64,000 nt of DNA from Aegilops tauschii subsp. strangulata (taxonomy: Eukaryota; Streptophyta; Magnoliopsida; Poales; Poaceae). Below the pieces are notes generated by a model. That model saw only the letters and a list, made by a program, of their open reading frames with translations. It was not told the origin of the DNA and did not search any database. Shown here one piece after another: positions 36,301 to 45,197 of the stretch. The stretch is taken from NCBI RefSeq assembly GCF_002575655.3, contig NC_053035.3, positions 498,944,601-499,008,600 of the forward strand, written 5' to 3'. Positions within the stretch are counted from its first letter, which is position 1. Every line of letters begins with the position of its first letter. Made by a program: the position numbers and the translations under genes.

Positions 36301-36354
36301 AATACTAGCATGCCGGCGGCTGTAAGTGAGGAGTTGAACCCCAATATAGAGTAG
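30578..36354 (+). CDS. L-type lectin-domain receptor-like kinase (class IX-like)
   Basis: Two exons, 30578-31959 and 35595-36354, joined at GT/AG within an Arg codon, give 713 aa. Order: signal peptide (1 to about 22), legume-lectin domain (about 23-262, with VAVEFDTHRD at 151-160), one transmembrane helix (about 282-307), and a cytoplasmic Ser/Thr kinase (about 363-650). The kinase has a glycine loop at 366-371, Lys389, Glu406, HGDIKPSN at 485-492, DFG at 505-507, and GTPGYLDPE. The catalytic loop is HGD rather than HRD, so it is a non-RD-type kinase. The protein should sit in the plasma membrane with the lectin outside. Such kinases sense carbohydrate or other extracellular cues, often in immunity. 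The real start is the ATG at 30578; a GTG at 30545 in the same frame is not a credible start. The sequence looks intact, with a 3,635-base intron packed with repeats. Confidence 0.93.
32459..32720. mobile_element. CACTA-like terminus in the lectin-kinase intron
   Basis: Begins CACTATCAGAACTCGGCACT and continues with repeated TTTGCCGAGTG and CACTCGGCAA variants. It could be the 5' end of a GCCGAG-type CACTA element. No matching 3' end was found inside the intron, so it is likely a truncated copy. A partial Stowaway arm (CCCATAATATAAGAATG) lies upstream at about 32052-32075. Confidence 0.6.
33245..33302. repeat. (GA)n microsatellite
   Basis: About 29 uninterrupted GA dinucleotides, followed by an imperfect GA-rich stretch to about 33370, within the lectin-kinase intron. 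Confidence 0.95.
33400..34235. mobile_element. Mutator-like MITE candidate in the intron
   Basis: Starts with CCCCGCGCGTTGCCGCGGGA, the terminus style of the MITE at 30104, and ends near GATATAGTAGAT. Limits are approximate and the target duplication is not clear. It includes the 39-bp direct repeat at 34002-34079. Confidence 0.4.
34002..34079. repeat. Perfect 39-bp tandem duplication
   Basis: 34002-34040 and 34041-34079 are identical (TGTTTAGAAGTCAGTTACCA, then GAGGCATTGCATGCATGCG). Perfect identity points to a recent slippage or repair event. Confidence 0.9.
34389..35400. repeat. Diverged ~480-500-bp tandem repeat in the intron
   Basis: The landmarks GCCTAAATATAGACTCA, a GAAATGCACTTnATnACTTAAATATAGCAAA-type block and AAACCAATAAC recur in the same order. 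Units start at about 34389, 34863 and 35362, the last incomplete. Divergence is substantial, so the duplication is old. Origin unknown. Confidence 0.75.
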
Positions 36355-36484
36355 TGGACTTCAGAATTCAGATCGTGGTGGGCGGAAAAGAAGAGTTCCG
36401 CTCCAGAATATTTGTACTGTCGAGTTATACAGGGATCAATGCAGTCACGTTGCTTGTAACTGCACTAATAGATTTTATAAACTA

Positions 36485-36711
36485 CTTCCTTCGTCCCATA
36501 ATGTAACACTACACTAACGTCTTACTCCCTCCATTCCTAAATATTTGTCTTTTTAGATATTTCAAATGGAGTACCACATACGGATGTATATAGACATACT
36601 TTAGAGTGTAGATTCACTCATTTTGCTCCGTATGTAGTCACCTTGTTGAAATCTCTAGAAAGACAAATATTTAGGAACGGAGGGAGTACATTACGACTTT
36701 ATGGGACGGAG
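36485..36711. mobile_element. Stowaway MITE (outer, interrupted)
   Basis: The left part starts CTTCCTTCGTCCCATAATGT and the right part ends TTATGGGACGGAG, flanked by TA at 36483-36484 and 36712-36713. Without the inner element it is about 63 bases, Athos-like. It lies about 130 bases after the lectin-kinase stop codon, so it may be part of the 3' UTR or terminator region. Confidence 0.8.
36525..36686. mobile_element. Stowaway MITE (inner, Thalos-like)
   Basis: 162 bases starting CTCCCTCCATTCCTAAATAT and ending ATATTTAGGAACGGAGGGAG, with TA on both sides (36523-36524 and 36687-36688). The palindromic structure and size fit the Thalos type. It is inserted in the outer Stowaway. Confidence 0.9.
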
Positions 36712-36799
36712 TAGTAGATTGTACCCCGCGCTGGTTGGTTTTGGAATCGGTTGCAACATAATTTATTGAAATGCAGTTGTATGGCATATGAATATTTGA

Positions 36800-38640
36800 A
36801 TTAATATTGAGATGTGAACTGGTCTTTTCTTTGGAAGAACCAAAAAGGGGAAGAGAATAATTATATACAGTTGTTTGGCTGTGAGATTGGTTCTCTCCCG
36901 TTTAGTTATCTAGGAATACCGATTCATCACCGTAAGCTAACAAACAAAGAGTGGAAGTGCATTGGGGACAGATTTGAAAAAAAGTTAGTTGTTGATAAGG
37001 GAAACTTATGTCGTATGGTGTTAGGCTAGTAGTCGTGAACTCGGTGCTTACGAGCTCGTCTATGTTCATGCTATCGTTCTTCAAAGTAAAAATAGGGATG
37101 CGGAAAAGACTTAATTTCTATATATCTATTTTTTGGCAGGGTGGTGAGAATTAGACAAAATATCGCCTAGCGAGGTGGGATATATTGTGTCGACCTAAGG
37201 ATCAAGTTGGTCTGGGTAATGAGAATCTTGAAATAAAAAATACATGTTTGCTTAGTAAATGGCTTTACTGTTTATCCATCGATGAGGGTGGAGTGTAAAT
37301 AAAGTTATTGTGTGACATCGGAAGCCCCCCCCCCCCCCCCGGCAAGAAAAAAGTATTTACATTCTAAGACCTTGTCACAATTAACGGCCCAATCAAATGA
37401 CTAACCCTTTTGGAAGGGTTTGATGGGGACTAAGGTTGCCTCCTTCAATAGGGGTACATTCATTATTAAAAATGGGCGCACTACGTGATTTTTAGAGGAT
37501 ATTTTGTTGATGAATAAACCTCTAGCCCTACAATACTCAACACTTTATAGTACTGTGCAACATAAGGAGGCTTATGTTAGTACGATATTGGGGCCGGTCC
37601 CCTTAAATGTCCAGTACAGGCAGGCTCGGGTTGGGGACAGATGGATTGCTTGGCTTCAATTAGTTAAAAGGCTGGTGAAGGTTACCTTATCTAATGAGCA
37701 TGATATGTTCCAATGGAGGTTGACTGCTTCTAAAGTGTTTTCGGTTAAAGTTAAATCAATGTACATAGACTTGATTAATGTTGGGCCGGTTTTTCGTTCA
37801 ATTCATATTTGGAAAACCAAAGTTCCTTTAAAGATTAAGATTTTCATATGGTTTCTAAATAGAGGTGTGATTCTTACTAAAGACAATTTAGCTAAGCGCA
37901 GATGGAAGGGTAGTAAACAATGTTATTTCTATGATCAAGAGGAGATGGTTCATCATTTTTGGCATGCTTGTTTGCCCACTTTTTGTGTCGTACAATTCAT
38001 GTGTCATTTAATATACCTCTACCTACTAGCGTGTCAAATTTGTTTAGTAACAGGTTAGTTGGGGTGGAGCCTAAGACTACGATGTGAATCCGTGTGAGAG
38101 TATGTGTATTGCTTTGTGCTATTTAGAACTGTAGAAATGATTCTGTGTTTAACACAACAAAGATTCACATTTTTTTGTAGGTTATCTATAGAGCTTCATG
38201 ATGGATCCGCATGTGCTACTTACTACACCATGAGGAAGCGAGGCGGTTTATGGTCTATTGGTGCAATAGTTGGGATACAATAGCACGGGCTACACATAAC
38301 CGGTTAGGATAGTGGTCGAATAGTATGATATGTGTGTACAAAAGTACTCTTCTAGTCCTGAGCTCAAATGAGCTCGGGTGAACAGTAAAATCGAAAATAT
38401 TGAATTTTTTTAGTGACAAACACTAACAAATGTTTTCAAGGCTTGCAAAATTTCATCGTGAGATGACATTTGTAGAAGCCGTGGCAAAAAAAAATTCAAC
38501 ACACCAAAATGCTGTTGGAAATGACATTTTTGGAGCATCGATTTTGTTGGCTGTAGCAGTTTTCATTGTAATAATTTCTTTCAGTACATGATCTTAACAC
38601 TTGTAACCTTTTAATAAATGGATGTGTGCATCAAAATGGC
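36800..38640 (+). mobile_element. LINE (L1-type) ORF2 3' half
   Basis: Translation across frames gives the C-terminal half of L1-type ORF2: end of reverse transcriptase (LFGCEIGSLPFSYLGIPIHH), then after frameshifts the linker (LLNKPLALQYS-like, VGDRWIAWLQLVKRLVKV) and the zf-RVT domain (HIWKTKVPLKIKIFIWFLNR, RWKGSKQCYFYDQEEMVHHF). A C-tract at 37325-37341 and several frameshifts interrupt it. The 5' half is missing, the usual result of incomplete reverse transcription. The 3' UTR ends near 38640. Confidence 0.88.
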
Positions 38641-38879
38641 TGGGCGTATTCCTCTTTTTTTCAAATAATATATATATATATAATATTGTATTGTATTATT
38701 CAATAGTTGTAAATTATTTATTGAATATTAGCATCACAAAATTGAAAGAATTTTCCTATGCATTATGGTATCCTGAGGTGGAAATTTGTCATGCATAATT
38801 GCATGTTGAGATGACATATTTGCATGTTGTTGGCATCGATTGTTTAAGAACTAGAGGCACTACTGTTATGGAACATTAC

Positions 38880-39075
38880 CTAGTCTCAGGTTGTTTGCTG
38901 AGTGCGTTACTTTCTTTCCACTCAGGCAAACAAGTCTTTGTGAAGTACATTCTCTTTTGCATTCGGCAAACAATTTTTGCCTAGTATCTTTTTTTTTACA
39001 TTCCAAACATAACCGTTTATCGAGTACCTTTTTTTCTGTACTCGGCAAATATTTATTTATTTTTCTTTATCTTCT
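38880..39075. mobile_element. CACTA-like GCCGAG remnant
   Basis: Degenerate TTTGCTGAGTGC, CTCAGGCAAAC, ATTCGGCAAAC and CTCGGCAAAT motifs. This is the third cluster of the motif family seen at 29040 and 32459. Confidence 0.5.
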
Positions 39076-39099
39076 CCTTTCCCTTGTTTATTTTTAGTT

Positions 39100-39531
39100 C
39101 TTCTAGTTCTAGTTCTAGTTGGTCCTAGTAGTTCTAGTTGGTCCTAGTTGACTAATTAGAGTTGGATTAATCCTCTTTTACTCATAATTAGAGGCCTAGT
39201 GTGGTTCTAATCTCCTCTCTTTAATTCTCCGGCAATGATTAGTTCTGGACGTACGGCGAAGAGTTGCCGGATCGTGAAGGTTGCACGCTTGCAACCAAGT
39301 AGAGAGGACGTGCTTTCGGTCTTTAGTTCAAGGGACTGTTCGTGGGCGGTACGAGGGATCGTTCATCTACGGTTCGAGGGACTCCAAGTATGATCTACAC
39401 CGACACGTTCTTCTTCCACTGCAACTCGGTGACGGTAACAATCATGATCCCAACCTGTAATGCATCTTAATATTGATCTTGGTTGATCGCAGGTGCGATA
39501 TTTTTTTCGTTTTCTACTACGTTTCCCTACA
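39100..39531 (+). mobile_element. LTR fragment (3' part)
   Basis: Ends with a typical Triticeae LTR tail: TGATCTTGGTTGATCGCAGG, then TTTTCTACTACGTTTCCCTACA. The upstream part includes a triplicated AGTTCTAGTTGGTCCTAG motif at about 39100-39150. The 5' part of the LTR is absent. Confidence 0.6.
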
Positions 39532-39549
39532 ACTATACCAATTTTGTTT

Positions 39550-40015
39550 GGTAATTAATTAGTTGGGTGGTATTCATCATGCCTTGAAGGGCCAAATCCA
39601 TGTGGGAGTTTGTGCCTTGCATTGGGCAATGTGGAATTGCCAGAATGAGTGCATTTTGAACAGATCATCTACTCCATATTTTTTGCAGCTTATCGTCAAA
39701 ACTACGGTGTCAATACGTACATGGTCATCACAACATCATGTGGACACATGAGGGCTTATGGCCGTTGGGTGTAGCCGCGTGGAAATGGTCAAAGGGGGGG
39801 GGGGGGGGGGTCATTCAACTAGTTTGGCTGGCGTGCGAGTAGCAGATTATGTGGATGAGCTATGTAATCTTGCGTTTCAACCGGTGTGGTCGTGTGTTGA
39901 TGTAAACGCTTTGGTACTTGGTGATTTGGACTTTTTATGTTTAGTAAATGGTTGTGTGCATACATGATGAAGAGGTCGGGGTTATCCCTTTTTAATTATT
40001 ATTTTTATTAAAGTT
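39550..40015 (+). mobile_element. LINE ORF2 extreme 3' end
   Basis: Translation gives the tail of the same LINE class (VCALHWAMWNCQNECILNRS and then TTVSIRTWSSQ), followed by a related 3' end (AGTAAATGGTTGTGTGCAT). It is a separate, shorter insertion than the LINE at 36800. A G-tract lies at about 39797-39811. Confidence 0.75.
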
Positions 40016-42060
40016 GATGTAAGACAACAAGATCAATAACAAAAAATAAAGTACAAAACATGGACAACCATTGCAGATTGATTCAAAGTATTTCCATCGA
40101 TCCCTCCACCTATCATGGACCCTCCAGCCAGGTCGTATGGGTCCGAGGCGTCCGGGCAGATCGGACGGCTCGCGGCACTCCCGAGAGGCTATCGGCGCAA
40201 GCCACAATGCGATGGATGGCCAGGAATCTCTCTCGGCCGTGAAGAGCCCTGGGAGGTGGGTACGCTAGCATCCTTTATAGGAGTAACCGACATACCTATG
40301 GACTAAATGTTTTGATCACGCAAATATAAAATGAAGTCTTGAGGCTTGATCCAACAATTGTCCTTAGCATTTTAAGGGGTACATCCCTTGTTGTACCTAT
40401 ATTGAACTTTCCTGGACATTCTTTCAATAGGTATTAGTTCAATCAAATATATGTTATTATGAATTACCAAAACTGCGCAAGGATTAGATGCACTTTCATC
40501 AGCTCTAACATGTGCGTTCATTGAAGGTAATGGTAGGTCAAACATTTTCTGGACTAAGTCATGGAGTTTGAGACATATCACGCCCCTGAGTAACACTGTT
40601 TTTAGTAACAAACTAGTTTCACCCAATGAGAGCCAAGATATCAATCTGGGAAGTTCTCCTACAAGCTAATTCTTAACCTGGCACTTAACTAAGACACTTC
40701 TAATTGGTCCCAAACACTTCTGGTGAAGTTGTTAATCTCACTAGCTTTGCTAGTTATAAGGATTAGCATATCCAATGTTTGGAGTTGATCTCGTATGCAA
40801 GAAGAATTAAAATTTTGAATATTAAATAATAGAATAGCAAGCAAAACGAGGTTGTATTCTTATGAATAAAGAAAGGGTAGCGATTCATAATTTCACTAGT
40901 GGCATCTCTCCAGATAGCATGGGTGTGGTAATAACGGCAACCGATCTACACACTTTTCACTAAGATGTTATGGAAATGGATGGGGGAGATGATGTTGATG
41001 GAGATGGTGAAGATGACTTAGCTGACGACATTCCTATTTATTTAGTAGTGATGATGACGCCGATTTCTTTGAATTCACTAGACGAAGAGGGAAATCATGG
41101 TAGAAACACGCCAACGGGAAGCTACGGTTTCAGCGAGCGAAAGCAAAATACCACAGAGAGGGTACCCGCAGTGGCATGTGGGCCCCAGTCATCTTGTCCA
41201 GGCAGCTAAAGGGTCGAGGCACCTATGTTGGGTGCTTGGGCCTACCAGAAACCTACTCCTTTTGATCCAAACCATGCTCGCATATTTTTATTGAATTCTT
41301 CTCTACGCCTAAAAAGAGATTTTATTTGTGAAACTTTTATTCCCCCCCCCCCCACCCCCCCTCAGACAACTTTTCCAGTAGTCCTTTCGGTAATTCTCTG
41401 CAATATAAGAAGTTGAAGTTAAAATGAAGTAGTGGTGATCATATAAGAATGAAAGTAGAGTATTTATCTTTTGAAATTGTGATGGAAAATACATGTATCA
41501 CAGTCCCATCCATCTGTCTGGTTTTACAAAAGATGGAGATATGTTATACAACATACCAACAACCAACATACTTGCTCCATAATATGTTTAGGAGTAAATG
41601 TTACAACTATGGAAGGTTTTTTGTGAGTTATGTACTGGCAAAGGTGGTTGGCTCCACAGTAAATAACTGAAGGGGGAAGGGGGGGGGGGGTATATAGCTC
41701 CTTATTATAAATCTGTTTTATTTAAAACATTCTATGTTTCACCAATTAGAGAAAAAATTGAAAATCTCTAAAGGTATTTATTTAATAATGGAATTTCTCC
41801 TATGGTGCCCCAAGGTATATATTCCCAACAACATATAGTAACACACATGAGTCCAAAGATATTGGATAAGGTATCTAACTCAAATTATATATGAGCTCCT
41901 TCCTTAAAAATGAAAATAATTATGATATCTCATTAATACACCCATTTATATGGCACAGATATAGATATTCATAACACATTGATTCAAAACTATCTCGGAA
42001 AGACAACATGGGCGGTGGACATTAATGTTGTAAGATATTATTAATTTTGAACAGAACTTC
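40016..42060. other. Non-genic stretch with dispersed repeat pieces
   Basis: About 40520-40780 (minus strand) is related to 51915-52110 (plus strand): AACTAGCAAAGCT, TCTTAGTTAAGTGC and GTAGGAGAAC blocks recur in order, so it is a dispersed repeat, probably LTR-retrotransposon derived. The 90-codon minus ORF at 40372-40644 has no recognised domain. Homopolymer C and G tracts lie at 41342-41361 and about 41676-41690. Otherwise nothing recognisable. Confidence 0.5.
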
Positions 42061-42111
42061 CAATAAATGTTCTTAGACGGCGCATGCTGGCAATAAACAT
42101 TCCCAGACGGC
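42061..42111 (+). promoter_or_regulatory. Direct repeat in the defensin-like promoter
   Basis: CAATAAATGTTCTTAGACGGC at 42061 and CAATAAACATTCCCAGACGGC at 42091 form a 30-base-period repeat directly against the TATA box. It could be a duplicated binding site. Confidence 0.4.
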
Positions 42112-42118
42112 TATAAAA
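42112..42118 (+). promoter_or_regulatory. TATA box of the defensin-like gene
   Basis: TATAAAA lies 55 bases upstream of the predicted ATG at 42173, which leaves room for a short 5' UTR of about 25-30 bases. Confidence 0.65.
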
Positions 42119-42172
42119 GTTGTATCATGTATACCACCGAACACATGACCAAGAACACAGAAAAACAAACAA

Positions 42173-42501
42173 ATGGATGGGAAAACTATGAGTTGTTTTT
42201 TTATTGTGCTTTTGCTCGTAGGAATTTACACTCTGGCTGGTACACTCTTTCACTCCGGCTCCCCCTCTCATCTCTCCTACTATCGGTGCTTGAGAAATCT
42301 ACCATCTTTCTTACTGATGCTTTCCTTTTTTTTTTCCTTTTCATAGAGAACTGCCACAACCATCGTATTGGAGACATGCTATGCAAGGATTTGTCATGCT
42401 TGGGGGATTGTGAAAGTTCTTATTTTCCAAAGAAAGTTAAGGAAGCTTTTTGCGTAGGCAAGTTCCTCGCTCGCAAATGTGTATGTGTCATATGTGACTA
42501 G
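42173..42501 (+). CDS. Defensin-like secreted cysteine-rich peptide
   Basis: Exon 1 is 42173-42239 and exon 2 is 42347-42501, with a 107-base intron (GTACAC donor; T-rich tract and ATAG acceptor). Together they encode 73 aa. Exon 1 is a signal peptide (MDGKT then a hydrophobic core around SCFFIVLLLVGIYTLA). Exon 2 encodes the mature peptide with eight cysteines at 25, 35, 40, 44, 58, 67, 69 and 72. The spacing C-x9-C-x4-C-x3-C-x13-C-x8-C-x1-C-x2-C contains the CxxxC and CxC pair of the Cys-stabilised alpha-beta fold. A phase-1 intron close to the end of the signal peptide is the usual plant defensin gene structure. A TATA box and an AATAAA support a complete gene. The predicted product is secreted. 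Antimicrobial or signalling roles are known in the family, but none is shown here. A second in-frame Met at residue 6 could be the start. Confidence 0.75.
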
Positions 42502-42544
42502 AATTACAGTATGGTTATGGATGCATATAGCATCAAGTGACCGG

Positions 42545-42550
42545 AATAAA
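42545..42550 (+). terminator. Poly(A) signal of the defensin-like gene
   Basis: AATAAA lies 44 bases after the stop codon, a sensible distance for a plant polyadenylation signal. Confidence 0.5.
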
Positions 42551-42754
42551 ATTTATATATGAGCAAGAAAGATTATAATATATATTTAAACAACATCAAA
42601 TTAATCCAAGGTGTTGTTTATGCAACAACAATTTAATCCACATCAAATGAATCCCGAACTCTTGCCACCAAGGAGGCAATGCCCATGGCAGGCATCCATG
42701 TCTTGTTTGAACGATTTTTTACCCCGTTTGCACGTTGCGACACGTTTGATCATT

Positions 42755-43053
42755 GCGAACCAACATGTGGTTGAATAGTTAGGAGGATAGTGGTATCCCA
42801 TCCCACCAGGGTTCAAATCCTGGTGTTCACATTTATTATGAATTTATTTCAGGATTTACGATGATACATGTTCAGTGGGAAGAGACATTCTCCTCGACTA
42901 TGACGCGCCTACGGTGACTTTGTAAAATCTCAAGATGAAAATGCCGGCCCATTCTTTCAGAGGTGCTCATAGGGGTAGAGTACGGATGTGTGCGTTCATA
43001 GGGTGAGTGTATGCACACATATATGAACGCGTGTGTCTGTACTGTGTAAGAAA
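42755..43053 (+). mobile_element. tRNA-derived SINE (copy 1)
   Basis: Starts GCGAACCAACATGTGGTTGA. It has a tRNA-like head with a B-box GGTTCAAATCC, a body matching the copy at 52171 (CCTACGGTGACTTTGTAAA, GGTGCTCATAGGGGTAGAG), and an A-rich tail. Probable target duplications of about 16 bases (GACACGT...ATT) flank it, with several mismatches, so the insertion is older than copy 2. Confidence 0.85.
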
Positions 43054-43219
43054 AAGACACGTGACCACTAATTGGCCTTTTTTACTGAAATAATTTCAGA
43101 AAATGCAAAACTTGTCGAAAACGAAACGACATGGTGCCATGAATTGGTCACTAGGTCATGGAAAATGTTTTGGGTCATTTCTCAACCCGCTCACAAACGC
43201 ATCCTTCCGAACAACCTAG

Positions 43220-44165
43220 TCCGGTCGCCCGGGGTGGATGCCTCCGCTAGTCCGGTCGGGCACGATACCATTGCAGTGCGCCTTGTCTCTGCCTGTGCTC
43301 GCGCGGAGTACGTCGCTAGCGGCAGCTTCGCCGACGCACCACAGCCTATATTCCCGCGGGCCATCGCCACCTGCAGACGAGGACAGGCGGGTCGGCGGCG
43401 GGCAAGGACGATGAAGGCGGCCCGCCGTCAGCCTCGTGAAATGCAGCGGCGTTTTTTCGATCGTTGGAGGTGTTGGAGAATCTCCCTAGGAAGAAGGTGG
43501 AGGCGGCGGATAGAGCTGCATGTCTCGCGGGGGAGCAGAATCGCGCCACCCGACACATGACAGGCTACGTGAGTTCCCGCTCCAACAACGACATCGGCAT
43601 GAGAACAGATAATGATGACGATGCCCCGCTCGCCGTCGACACATGCATGGAGGACCACAGCCTAGACCGCGAAGGGGAAGCGGCCGGCGAGGAAATGGTG
43701 AACTTCGGCCCTCCCCCTATATTAAATTACATGTTTTATGTTTTATTTGGGTTAAGTTTGTACTATGTCAACCCTTCTGATGAAGATGAGCTGAATCTAT
43801 GTCGGATGTCATATTTGTTATGTTTTATGCTCTATGCTATGGATCTACGTACTTTGCATGGCTAGCATGAATTTGGATGCGAAAATTAGGCAATCGTGGT
43901 TGTGGAGCGACTGAAATAGGTCTCTCTACTCAGTGACAGCAGACACGCTAGACGCGCCCGCGGGCATATAGGTCGTTAGAATAGGTAACCGCGGTTGTAA
44001 ATGCTCTTAGCAGACTTTTTGGGGATGTTTTGTCCGGTATTACAAATTTGAGGATTAAGTACAGTTTTTACGTCGGTGCAGAAATCTGAAATGTATAGTA
44101 GTTTGTGAACATGTATTATTTTATTTTGGATCCGTTGCAACGCGCGCGGGCACGTTGCTAGTACT
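43220..44165 (+). other. Unrecognised GC-rich patch, ORF and Mutator-like end
   Basis: 43220-43400 resembles 44260-44450: CGCGCGGAGTACGTC, a GGCGGCAGC/GCCGA block and CCCGCGGnCCATCGC recur in order, so one unit is duplicated about 1 kb apart. The 133-codon + ORF at 43464-43865 (VLENLPRKKVEAADRAACLA and on) has no recognised domain. Near 44130-44160, GCAACGCGCGCGGGCACGTT then GCTAGTAC resembles the terminus of a Mutator-like MITE; its partner was not found. Confidence 0.4.
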
Positions 44166-45197
44166 TGTTTAAAAATTCCAGATGTTTGGGAACAACTCTG
44201 TTTTTCCAGACGTAAGGAGTAGCACCTCTGTTTTTACGACCGATCTGTTCCCTTCTCCGGGGTGGCCGCCTCCGACCTTGACTGCTCGCTCAGGCCGGCC
44301 GGACGCGCAACCATCGCGTCGTGCCTGTCGCGGCCCCTGCACGCGCGGAGTACGTCCCCGGCGGCAGCATCGCCGAGACCCGGACGCATCGCGGGGCCTG
44401 TGCTCCCGCGGACCATCGCAACCCGCCGACGAGGGCGGGGGGAGGAGCGGGGGCTGGGAAAGGATCCCAGCGCGCACTCCGTCAGGCCGAGGATTTGCTG
44501 GGTTCCAGGTCTCCAAGAGGAATGCGACCCTGGTTCATTAGCTCTGCTGTTTGGTATGCGTCGTCAATGCTTCAGTCACCAATTTTGGGTATTTCGCTCT
44601 TCGGTTTCAGCGACCTCAACTGCAACTGCTTTATTACCTCCAATTAGTAAATGTAGATAACTGGTTTTGCTTGCAAAAATTGCAGGTGAGCGAAACAGCA
44701 GATATGAACACAGTCTGCCGGTATTCAGTAGTGAACCGCACTCCACCGCAGGAAGCAGAAAATGTGCTTCTCAAAGAAGACAGTAATGCAACTGAATCTT
44801 GACTTTTACACCTCATGGAACTACATTGCGTTTAGGTGGGAAGTTCTCTCAGAGTGCGAACCCAACAACAACTGATTTACCCCCAGTTTGTACTGTATAG
44901 ATGGTTTGGTTTGGTATGCAACCGGAGGTAGGAAAAAAAAAGCGGCCGAAACAATAAATAGAACACACAGTTTGCAAATGTATGAAGTTATTTCTTACAA
45001 CCAAACTGAAAACCGAAAATAAAATTCAAAGCAACCGCCTCACGCTTGCTTTCAATCCAAACTCTAAGCCCTTCCAAAATGAGAGCACCCCACAAATAAA
45101 TCAAACTGTGCTGATTGCCGAATGAAACAACAAAAACAAATAATCCTCAAACGTTTCCCCTTCTCGATCATCTGTCACCCTGCCCATCATTTCGTGA
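44166..45197. other. Second GC-rich copy and an exon-like piece
   Basis: Contains the second GC-rich copy (44260-44450). A possible exon starts after TTGCAG at 44685: VSETADMNTVCRYSVVNRTP to a stop at 44802. I do not recognise it and cannot link it to an upstream exon with certainty. 44820-45197 is AT-rich and probably the 3' flank of the minus-strand fusion gene. Confidence 0.35.

Noticed and set aside
42127..42501. 124-codon single-exon ORF covering the defensin-like region
   Set aside because: It reads through the intron and in the wrong frame for exon 1. The spliced model gives a signal peptide and a normal defensin-like length.
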